Positions 1 to 6,191 of a DNA stretch of 12,832 bases are shown here, piece by piece. How positions within the stretch are numbered: position 1 is the stretch's first letter; each line of letters opens with the position of its first letter. The position numbers and the translations under genes are program-made. The notes under the pieces were generated by a model. That model searched no databases, was not told the origin of the DNA, and saw only the letters and a program-made list of their open reading frames with translations. This DNA is from Acidobacteriota bacterium. Its GTDB lineage: Bacteria > Acidobacteriota > Blastocatellia > Pyrinomonadales > Pyrinomonadaceae. The stretch lies in assembly GCA_003222835.1 (NCBI GenBank), contig QHXE01000337.1, positions 1 to 12,832 on the forward strand, given 5' to 3'.

Positions 1-1
1 T

Positions 2-169
2 GCCTACAGCATCGCGGCCTGGCTGTCGCATGCCGACCGGCACGGCAATCTGCCCGCGTATCTCAAACCGGACCTGACCGCCAACGAGCGCACCGTCGCA
101 CAGGTCGAAGGCTGGATCTTGGGCGTCCCCGGTAACCCGTGTGCTCCGCGTCCGCGGTCTACTCACTGA
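2..169 (+). CDS. 3' end of an unrecognised protein-coding gene
   Basis: This reading frame is open from the window edge to a TGA at 167-169 and encodes about 55 residues. It begins AYSIAAWLSHADRHGNLPAY and includes the run TVAQVEGWILGVPG. Third codon positions are strongly G/C and the composition is protein-like, so I take it as the real C-terminus of a gene that begins before the window. The final residues after GVPG are low in complexity and may lie past the conserved part. I cannot assign a family. It lies outside the 438-11091 element, so it belongs either to the neighbouring element or to the chromosome next to it. Confidence 0.55.
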   Translation, partial: AYSIAAWLSHADRHGNLPAYLKPDLTANERTVAQVEGWILGVPGNPCAPRPRSTH

Positions 170-437
170 CTCCGCTCGCATCAGCGGATTCGACAACCTA
201 TGCAGAGTCCTTCTTCCCGGATCGAAGACGACGCCGACATCAGAGCAGCGTTGGAGTGGTTCCAACAAGTCACTGAGGATCGCTCAGACCTCTTGCAGCG
301 AATGCGCGCGGCCGAGCCGCGGAATCTTGCGGGAGATTTGCGGGAATCAGTCGTGCTCAGTTGTGCTTCGTGGTGCCAATTGCAACGGGCGCCCCTTGGC
401 AAGTGGTTGAATCTACATGTTACCTTGAGCCAACTAC
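170..437. other. Gap between left-edge gene and tRNA fragment
   Basis: No gene can be supported here. A plus-strand frame opens with ATG at 200 and would encode a helical-looking peptide (MQSPSSRIEDDADIRAAL and onward), but it has no recognisable family and reads straight through the tRNA fragment at 438-486. If it was ever a gene, its natural 3' end was replaced at the integration junction. No tRNA 5' half is visible: the bases before 438 do not pair with the anticodon-stem or acceptor-stem strands of the fragment. Confidence 0.4.
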
Positions 438-486
438 CGCTCATAATGCCGGGGTCGAGGGTTCGAGTCCCTCCCTTTCCACCAAT
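438..486 (+). repeat. Attachment-site copy 1: 3' part of tRNA-Met(CAU)
   Basis: The segment reads from the anticodon loop (CTCATAA) through one strand of the anticodon stem, the variable loop, a perfect T-arm (GAGGG TTCGAGT CCCTC), the 3' acceptor strand CCTTTCC, a discriminator A and CCA. The missing 5' partner would be GGAAAGG. The upstream bases do not form a D-arm or acceptor stem, so this is not a functional tRNA gene but the duplicated target of integration. It is identical to 11092-11140. Confidence 0.85.
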
Positions 487-529
487 CAGATCAGCGTGTT
501 ATCGATCGGACCCTCGACTGCGGACTCGC

Positions 530-562
530 CGTAAGCGCACGGTAAGCGCAGAAAGTCGACCT
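530..562. promoter_or_regulatory. Putative integrase arm-type sites, copy 1
   Basis: Two copies of GTAAGCGCA lie head to tail at 531-539 and 542-550, exactly 11 bp apart (one helical turn), about 45 bp from the tRNA fragment. The 33-bp block is perfectly repeated at 11185-11217, although the bases around both blocks have diverged. Phased direct repeats beside a core site are typical of the arm-type sites bound by the N-terminal domain of tyrosine integrases. Binding is inferred, not shown. A single AAGCGCACGGTAAGCG also occurs at 742-757 inside the integrase gene. Confidence 0.45.
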
Positions 563-592
563 CCTTCTGTTCTCGATCAGGAAATCCAGGTG

Positions 593-623
593 TTCGGTGC
601 TGCGCTTATAAGCGCGCACCACA
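593..623. promoter_or_regulatory. Conserved palindrome block, copy 1
   Basis: This 31-bp block contains the perfect palindrome GCGCTTATAAGCGC (602-615) and is identical to 11248-11278. The palindrome overlaps the stop codon of the integrase reading frame (606-608). A third copy of the palindrome lies upstream of the integrase start at 2012-2025. It has no loop and no T-tract, so a protein-binding site is more likely than a terminator. Confidence 0.4.
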
Positions 624-1964
624 GTGAAGTTGAGATTGTGGGCCCGGTGCGAAACAGGCCGCGAGACCTTTCCTTTCCACCGACGTTGCCACCATTGAAC
701 TGATCCGAAAACAGTTGGCCGCCGAAAAGCCTTCCCACTGCAAGCGCACGGTAAGCGTGAGAAGCGGCTTTTGGTTGAGCTTGGCGACGGCTTCGCGTCG
801 CTGATCGGGCGCAAGGTGCGCGTAACGCAGGGACATGCCAACTGAGCTATGACCCAGAAGATCACGTACTGTGTTCAGCGGAACGCCGTGCTGGACTAGG
901 CGCGAAGCAAAGTGATGGCGCAGGTCGTGCCAGCGGAAATTGCTGATCCTGGCTCGCTTGAGGACCTTTTTCCACGCGGTCTGAAATCCGGTGGCAACAT
1001 CAAAGACACGCGCTCCAGTTCCGGACTGTTCGCGCCAGTTCCGCAGCACGCTCACGGCTTCGTCATTGAGCGGCGCATGCCGGGTCTGGCGATTCTTGGC
1101 ATGCCGGCCCTCGACGGTGAGAAGCCGACGGTTGAGGTCCAAGGAACCCCAACGCAACTTAACAACCTCGCCGCGCCGCAGTCCCGTGTTCATCGATAGC
1201 AGTACGGCGGGCGTCAGATGATCGCCAAAGTGCGTCAGTCGAGGCAGCAACTCCTTGTGCCGCTCTTGCCGCCGTTCATTGGCCGCCGTGCGCCGATTCT
1301 GCATTTCCTCATCGCGCGCCTTCAGTGCGTCCCGAAGCCGCGATTCCTCGGCTTGATCAAGAAAGCGCACCTTGCCTCTGCGATCGATGCGCGGCTTATC
1401 GACGCGTCTCACCGGATTTTCTGTCAGTTCACCCGCTCTCACCGCGCGCCTGAGCACGCTTGAAAGCGTGAAGAGATCGCGCAAGACAGTTGCGGCACTG
1501 CGGCCATCGTTCAGACGCCGTGCCTTCCACGATTCGATGAGCTCAACCGTAATAGCCGTGAGGGGTTCTGGGTACCAGGTTCTAAAGAGCCGATGTAGCT
1601 TCTCGAGCGTGTTGGCAGCAGTTCGTGGACGGCTCGCTTTGACCCACGTCGTATACGTGTCTGCGATGAACATGCCGAGCGTGATGCCGTCTGTTCCCCC
1701 AATACCGTGCAACGGATGGCGGCCATGTGCCAGGTTTCCCAGGACCTTCTGACATCGGTCCCGTGCGTCTTCCGGCCCAACGGTGCCAACCTTACCCAGG
1801 ACGACTCGACGATTGCGCCCGAAGCGCGCGTAGTACGATCGCACGCCGCTCGGCTATACCCTCAACAGGAAGCCGGGCAGTCGGCTATCGTAGATCTCAA
1901 ACGGTTTGCTTTGAGGCTGGGTCTCTTTGCTCGTGAGCAGCGTCGCTCCGATGAAGGCTTGCAT
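606..1964 (-). pseudogene. Tyrosine recombinase/integrase with in-frame TAG
   Basis: The gene encodes a tRNA-site integrase that would cut and rejoin the 438/11092 repeats. The natural start is ATG at 1964, preceded by GAGGAG. Codons 1-36 give an N-terminal arm-binding domain (KPFEIYDSRLPGFLLRV), then TAG at 1854-1856 interrupts the expected RVYPSGVRSYYARFG sequence, and the frame stays open to TAA at 606-608. Counting from ATG, the core-binding domain spans about 95-190 and the catalytic domain about 195-395. Catalytic residues are Arg263 (TGLRRGE), Lys290 (HAKN), His346/Arg349 (HDLRH), His372 (LGHSS) and Tyr381 (LRYAH), all present. The last ~40 residues look non-conserved. One Tyr-to-stop change is the only lesion I see, so decay is recent, or it is a sequencing error. 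Restart at the GTG at 1844 would give 412 residues with a damaged arm-binding domain. Confidence 0.85.
742..757. repeat. Third copy of the AAGCGCACGGTAAGCG motif
   Basis: The 16-mer of the putative arm sites recurs here inside the integrase frame, where on the minus strand it encodes LTVRL. The same peptide (ALTVRL) appears in one frame of the 533-548 and 11188-11203 copies. It may therefore be either a binding site or the trace of an ancestral integrase 3' end duplicated beside the attachment site. The sequence alone does not decide between these. Confidence 0.4.
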
Positions 1965-2613
1965 GATGAGACTCCTCGAATGGGAAGCGGAAAACCCCGC
2001 CGTGACGGGCCGCGCTTATAAGCGCGCGACGGGACGAACGGTGGAACTGGGTGTCGCCCAAGTAAAGGCAGGCCGACGTTTGGAGCAAGTCAGTAATTTC
2101 CGCTGACCGCGTCGGTCGCGCAGCACGGGTGGTCTGGCCTGTCAACTTCCACGACCCCGGCCCGGGTCGCGCCCGGTGCGTGCTGCGGTGAGCTTGGTTG
2201 AGTTGCTTATGCCGGCGCGGGATATCCGGCCTCTTCAGCCTGTCGAGCGCGAGCCTGAATCTGAATGCATTGATGTTACGCACCGGCGTGAAGCCGTCGA
2301 TTAGCAACTCAGCGGCGATCGGGCGAAACCAGGCGCGATCACGCGCCGATTGAAAACTGGTAGCGAGGCGATCGACCGCTTCAGGAGAAACCGAGGGGTT
2401 GGCGACAAAGGCTGGCATGGGCGCCGTTACGGTCGATTCGAGCACGCGTACGCGGGCGGCAAGATCGGGGTGATGGAGTTGTGTCAGCAGGTGCCAATAC
2501 GCATCGACAGGTCCCACGTCGATCGCGCCTTCCAGTACCGCGGCGTGCCCATTCGTAGCGAGCCGCTTCATCGGCCCGCTTCCCGAGGAGCAGGAGGGCT
2601 CAGCGATAGGCAT
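1897..2613 (-). pseudogene. Truncated PhnD-like ABC substrate-binding protein
   Basis: An ATG at 2613, preceded by TAGGAGAG and only 8 bases after the stop of the ArsR-rhodanese gene, opens a 238-residue frame. Residues ~13-115 match the C-terminal half of PhnD-type periplasmic binding proteins for phosphonate/phosphate-like ligands (EGAIDVGPVDAYWHLL, then RVRVLESTVTAPMPAFVAN, ending near DGFTPV). The signal peptide and first lobe are missing, and residues past ~130 are arginine-rich, unlike any domain, and run into the integrase promoter and 5' end. I read it as an internally deleted remnant that kept the operon's ribosome site. Homology covers about 2260-2575. A full protein would be roughly 260-300 residues. 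Its presence suggests the repressor operon once ended with a binding protein. Confidence 0.6.
2011..2026. promoter_or_regulatory. Perfect 16-bp palindrome upstream of integrase
   Basis: CGCGCTTATAAGCGCG lies about 47 bp upstream of the integrase ATG at 1964 and shares its central 14 bp with the palindromes at 602-615 and 11257-11270. Its centre (TTATAA) could overlap a -10 element for the integrase gene. A dyad in that place is consistent with an autoregulatory or excisionase-type operator. No protein that would bind it can be named from this window. Confidence 0.4.
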
Positions 2614-2621
2614 CTCTCCTA

Positions 2622-3293
2622 CTAACCCGCGACACGCTCCACGACCGGAAGCCCTGCGGCCTTCCATTCGGGAAATCCGTCCTCCAGGCGGCGAACTTTC
2701 CAGCCGCGCTGACGAAGGAACGCAACGGCCTCAAATGCCAGGACGCAGTAAGGACCGCGGCAATAGGCCACGATTTCTCGGTTCTTCGGGAGTTTCCGCA
2801 GGCGAGGGGACAACTCGCGTAGCGGAATATTGATCGCCCTTGGCAGATGACCGGCGGCGTATTCGTCCTCCGGGCGGACGTCGAGTACTGTCACGAGACC
2901 CGCCTTGATCCGCGCCGCGAGTTCTTCGCGCGACACGGCCTCAAGGGCGTCACGCTCGCGAAAGTAGCCGCCGATAACGTCACGGGCTGCCGCGTGCTTG
3001 CTCTCCGCGACCTTGCGCAGCGCCGCGACCAGGTGCAGCACTGATGGATCGCTGAGCCGATAGAGTACGTGCTTGCCCTCGCGTCGGGATGCGAGCAGCG
3101 CCGCGCGCTGCATCAGCCGCAAGTGCTGCGAGGCATTGGCAATCGACAGTCCTGTGCGCTCGGCGAGCCCTTCCACGCTGCGTTCGCCCTGGGCAAGCTG
3201 TTCCAGGATCTCGAGCCTGGAGCCGTGGCTGAGCGCCTTCGCGACCTCGGCGAAGCTATCAAACAGGGCGCGTTTCGGGCTGTGGCTTGACAT
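2622..3293 (-). CDS. ArsR-family repressor fused to a rhodanese domain
   Basis: The 223-residue protein has an N-terminal ArsR winged helix (~10-100; recognition region LSIANASQHLRLMQRAAL, wing RREGKHVLYRL) and a C-terminal rhodanese domain (~118-223; LDVRPEDEYAAGHLPRAINI). The active-site loop is CRGPYC, with the first Cys at about 178. Family knowledge: such proteins act as transcriptional repressors that sense sulfane sulfur or persulfide, related in role to BigR/SqrR. The wHTH half contains no cysteine, so the cysteine pair used by BigR-type sensors is absent. By inference, sensing would rely on the rhodanese Cys178/Cys183. I chose ATG 3293 because relatives begin M-x-x-x-SPKRALF; a GTG at 3305 is an alternative, and neither has a clear ribosome site. 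It is divergent from the MBL hydrolase and followed at once by the PhnD-like remnant. Confidence 0.87.
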   Translation of the reverse strand: MSSHSPKRALFDSFAEVAKALSHGSRLEILEQLAQGERSVEGLAERTGLSIANASQHLRLMQRAALLASRREGKHVLYRLSDPSVLHLVAALRKVAESKHAAARDVIGGYFRERDALEAVSREELAARIKAGLVTVLDVRPEDEYAAGHLPRAINIPLRELSPRLRKLPKNREIVAYCRGPYCVLAFEAVAFLRQRGWKVRRLEDGFPEWKAAGLPVVERVAG

Positions 3294-3313
3294 CTGGGAT
3301 ACCACGCTAGATC

Positions 3314-3333
3314 ATTCTATAGAATTATTGAAT
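3314..3333. promoter_or_regulatory. Palindromic operator between arsR-rhodanese and MBL gene
   Basis: The only AT-rich patch in the divergent gap contains the perfect 12-bp palindrome ATTCTATAGAAT (3314-3325), followed by a direct GAAT repeat (3322-3325 and 3330-3333). The TATAGAAT core can serve as a -10-like element in both directions. ArsR-family operators are usually AT-rich dyads overlapping the promoter, so this is the likely autoregulatory site controlling both the repressor and the hydrolase. Confidence 0.6.
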
Positions 3334-3408
3334 GTAACGCGCGCGGAATGCAACCGAAACCAAACTTGGTGAGCGCGGTGCGTCCGCGGCCCTGCTGTGA
3401 GGATCGAA

Positions 3409-4140
3409 ATGATACTGCGTCCGTTTTTGCACGCTGAGCCGGTCGCGATCTCGTATCTCTTCGGCTGCGGCGGCAGAGCCTCCGGCGCTATCGTCGATCC
3501 TGTCGGGGATATCGAGCCTTACCTGCGCGCCGCCGAGGCGAGCGGTATGCGGATCCTTTATGTCATCGACACGCACATCCATGCCGATCACGTGTCAGCG
3601 GGGCGGCGCTTGGCATCCGCCGCCGGTGCGCGATATGTGCTCGGGGGGCAAGCCGCGGCCGCTCGCGCGTCCGAGACGGTACGCGATCGGGACGTGCTCG
3701 AGCTTGGGAACGTCTCCGTCGAGGTTCTGCATACGCCGGGACATACTCCCGAGCACGTGTCGCTGCTCGTCACTGATCGGACCCGGGCCCACGAGCCCTG
3801 GTTCGTGATGACCGGTCATACCCTGATGGTGGGCGACGTCGGCCGAACGGAGCTCGCGGCGACCGCGGAGGAAGGCGCACGCGTACTCTTTGCGAGTCTC
3901 GGGCGCCTCAAGGCCTTGCCCGACTACGTCGAAGTGCTACCGGGTGCCTTCTCGGGCTCGGTGTGCGGCCGCGGTTTGAGCGGCAAGCCGTTCTCCACAA
4001 TCGGGTTCGAGCGGCGTCACAACGCCGCATTTCGCATCGACGAGGAGGCTGAGTTCGTTCGCTTCATGTCGGCCGATATTCCGGTACCCCCGCCAAGCGC
4101 GGCAGAGCTACGAGCCGTGAACGCAGGTCTCGCGGCGTAA
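3409..4140 (+). CDS. Blh/ETHE1-like MBL-fold hydrolase (persulfide dioxygenase type)
   Basis: The 243-residue metallo-beta-lactamase-fold protein is probably cytoplasmic. Visible motifs are THIHADH (55-61), HTPGH (108-112) and GDVGRTEL (142-149), which supply His56, His112 and Asp143, the positions that bind Fe(II) in ETHE1-type persulfide dioxygenases. The C-terminal signature LPGAFSGSVCGRGLSGKP and STIGFERR matches the Blh subgroup that is co-regulated with BigR. The expected reaction is oxidation of glutathione persulfide to sulfite. I chose ATG 3409, which has GAGGA about 7 bases upstream and gives the usual MILRPF start; a GTG at 3397 would add four residues. It is divergent from the ArsR-rhodanese gene across a palindromic operator, which supports a sulfide-detoxification role. 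The substrate is inferred from family and context. Confidence 0.85.
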   Translation: MILRPFLHAEPVAISYLFGCGGRASGAIVDPVGDIEPYLRAAEASGMRILYVIDTHIHADHVSAGRRLASAAGARYVLGGQAAAARASETVRDRDVLELGNVSVEVLHTPGHTPEHVSLLVTDRTRAHEPWFVMTGHTLMVGDVGRTELAATAEEGARVLFASLGRLKALPDYVEVLPGAFSGSVCGRGLSGKPFSTIGFERRHNAAFRIDEEAEFVRFMSADIPVPPPSAAELRAVNAGLAA

Positions 4141-4301
4141 CAGCCCCGTCCGGGTGACTCGCCCTCTAGCAGCCCAACCGGTCGTTATTTCATGCACCGC
4201 GGCTGCCTGACCCGCATCATCAATTCTGCGCTCTGCTGCCTCAGGACATTCGGTGTCGCGTTCGTCGCGGACGTCGTCGTCGACCGGCCGAGTGTCTGAA
4301 C

Positions 4302-5564
4302 GTGGCGGGACGACTAGAAGGCACATCCACAGGGGACGTCCGCCTCGGACTGCGTGAGAACTGGCAGCAGTTCTCGCTCCTCGTGCTCCTTAATGCCTTC
4401 GTCGGGGGCATGGTGGGCCTCGAGCGAACGGTCGTGCCGCTGATCGGCTCCCAGGAATTCAGGATCGCTTCGACGACAATTGTTGTCTCGTTCATCGTCA
4501 GCTTCGGAGTCGTGAAGGCCTTCGCCAACCTCCTCTCCGGGCATCTGGCCGACCTTTATGGACGCAAGCACCTGCTCGTCGCGGGCTGGCTCTTCGGGCT
4601 TCCAGTTCCGTTCATGATCGGCTGGGGCCCCACCTGGGGCTGGGTGGTGGCCGCGAACGCATTGCTCGGTATCAATCAGGGTCTTGCCTGGTCCATGACC
4701 GTCATCATGAAGGTGGACCTCGTTGGACCTAAGTCCCGCGGCCTTGCCGTCGGCCTGAACGAATTCTCCGGCTATCTCTCGGTGGGTCTCACGGCCTTCC
4801 TGACGGGATACATCGCCGCGCGGTACCAGCTTCGGCCGCAGCCTTTCTATCTCGGGATCGGCTACGCGGCCGTGGGGCTCGTCCTTGCGACCCTACTTGT
4901 GCGCGACACACGGCATCACGTCCGGCTTGAGGTTTCGCGCCACGCGGCGGCGTCGACGGATACGCTCGGGTTCTGGCAGATCTTTCGCCGGACATCGTTC
5001 GGTGATCGCAATCTCTTCGCCGCCTCACAAGCCGGTCTTGTCAACAATCTCAACGACGGCATGAGCTGGGGAATATTCCCGCTCTTTTTCACCTCCTTTG
5101 GTCTCGGCATCGAGCGCATCGGCACGCTCAAGGCCATCTATCCAGTGGTTTGGGGTGTGCTCCAGACGGTGACCGGCCCTCTGAGCGATCGCTGGGGCAG
5201 AAAGGCACTCATCGCTGCGGGCATGTGGGTGCAGGCGACTGCTCTATGCCTGACTGCGGCAACACACAGTTACCGCTGGTGGCTTGTGGCGAGCGTGCTC
5301 CTTGGACTCGGCACCGCGATGGTCTACCCGACCTTGATTGCGTCCGTCTCCGATGCGTCGCACCCGATCTGGCGGGCGCGCTCCCTCAGCGTCTATAGGT
5401 TCTGGCGCGACATGGGTTACGCGATTGGCGCACTCTTGGCCGGCATCATCACCGACCTGGTCGGTGCCGCGTACGCGATCGCAGCGATCGGCGCATTGAC
5501 GTTCGCTTCCGGGACGATCGTCGCGGTTGTCATGGATCGGCCGCGCCAGAACTCAAGCTCGTGA
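4302..5564 (+). CDS. MFS transporter
   Basis: The 420-residue inner-membrane protein has about 12 hydrophobic segments in two bundles joined by a polar stretch near 200-235. Both halves carry the MFS motif A: GHLADLYGRKHL (80-91) and GPLSDRWGRKAL (292-303). The acidic residue D84 and the RK pair that close the motif are intact. The substrate cannot be read from the sequence. It follows the MBL hydrolase on the same strand after 161 bp, and MFS genes are often found beside ArsR-rhodanese/MBL pairs, so export of a sulfur-oxyanion or similar compound is a reasonable inference only. The start is uncertain: GTG 4302 gives the longest form but has no good ribosome site, and the frame is open upstream. 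Confidence 0.87.
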   Translation: MAGRLEGTSTGDVRLGLRENWQQFSLLVLLNAFVGGMVGLERTVVPLIGSQEFRIASTTIVVSFIVSFGVVKAFANLLSGHLADLYGRKHLLVAGWLFGLPVPFMIGWGPTWGWVVAANALLGINQGLAWSMTVIMKVDLVGPKSRGLAVGLNEFSGYLSVGLTAFLTGYIAARYQLRPQPFYLGIGYAAVGLVLATLLVRDTRHHVRLEVSRHAAASTDTLGFWQIFRRTSFGDRNLFAASQAGLVNNLNDGMSWGIFPLFFTSFGLGIERIGTLKAIYPVVWGVLQTVTGPLSDRWGRKALIAAGMWVQATALCLTAATHSYRWWLVASVLLGLGTAMVYPTLIASVSDASHPIWRARSLSVYRFWRDMGYAIGALLAGIITDLVGAAYAIAAIGALTFASGTIVAVVMDRPRQNSSS

Positions 5565-6191
5565 ACATACCCCCGCGAATTTCACGAGCCGGGTGATGAA
5601 CTCTGCGGCGATGATGCAAATGCACGACCGGGAGCACACGGGCATGGTGCTCCTCGATCAGCTTGAATGGCGCAACATGTCCGAGGGCACGTGGCGGCTG
5701 GGTCCCGCCTTGGCTCACGGGACTGCACAATCGGGCGGCGATTCAGGCGCGGCGTGGCAATCGAGTATGTGCGGGTTGCCCACTGGGTGCTCACGTCGGG
5801 ATAGGCCGCCTCCAGCGTGCGCGTAATGTCATCCAGGCAAGCAGTGTACTGAGCGACGCCACAGGGTCTTCGCTTGGGCAAAACGAGTATGCAGCTGCGA
5901 CACGAGCGTGGACTTACCACTACCGCGCGGACCGTAGAGCACCAGTCGAGCAAATCTGAGCGCAATTTGCGAACGCTACTGCATGGCCTGCACCGCCGAC
6001 AATCGGAACTCCACGCCGGTGTGCTCGTGAGTCGTGCGTCGCGCCCGCGGCGGCGGCTCGAACAACCGGAACCTGATGCGGGTACCCCGAGGCAGTGGCG
6101 TGGGCTGGCGCCCTTTGACCTTGGAGCGCCCCCTAAGGTGTACCGTCTCGCGTGGCCGCGGCATTGCCCCCCGGTTACGGCTGAGGCATTT
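5565..6191. other. Decayed 0.6-kb region between MFS and HAF genes
   Basis: No intact gene is visible between the MFS stop and the HAF-repeat stop. The minus strand holds a frameshifted ATPase fragment (listed separately). In the same frame, just upstream, is a 62-codon frame (5976-6164, starting MPRPRETVHLRGRSKVKGR) that is basic, proline-rich and unlike any family I know; it ends in TAG directly before the ATPase fragment. The plus strand has only short frames. The composition is GC-rich throughout. This looks like the debris of one or two former minus-strand genes. Confidence 0.5.
5780..5966 (-). pseudogene. Frameshifted fragment of an AAA-type ATPase
   Basis: On the minus strand the peptide RFARLVLYGPRGSGKSTLVS is a clean beta-strand plus Walker A P-loop (GPRGSGKST, 5907-5933). 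The frame stays protein-like through SQLHTRFAQAK, then near 5870-5885 it must switch frame to continue as CGVAQYTACLDDITRTLEAA YPDV, after which coherence is lost. The original frame stops at 5829-5831. An in-frame TAG lies just upstream, near 5976. No Walker B or sensor motifs remain. It is a remnant of a small P-loop ATPase; I cannot say whether it belonged to a transposition, conjugation or defence gene. Confidence 0.55.

Noticed and set aside
200..703. Plus-strand 167-codon frame across the first tRNA fragment
   Set aside because: It reads through the tRNA segment and the integrase 3' end on the opposite strand; at most its first ~75 codons could be a gene remnant, with nothing to confirm it.
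491..865. Minus-strand frame with VVRAYKRSTEHLDFLIEN, partly conserved at copy 2
   Set aside because: It overlaps the integrase in another frame and the conservation is explained by the identical DNA blocks; no independent evidence for a protein.
1854..1856. TAG in the integrase as programmed recoding (readthrough or pyrrolysine)
   Set aside because: The position corresponds to an ordinary Tyr in the arm-binding domain and no recoding signal is visible; mutation or sequencing error is simpler.
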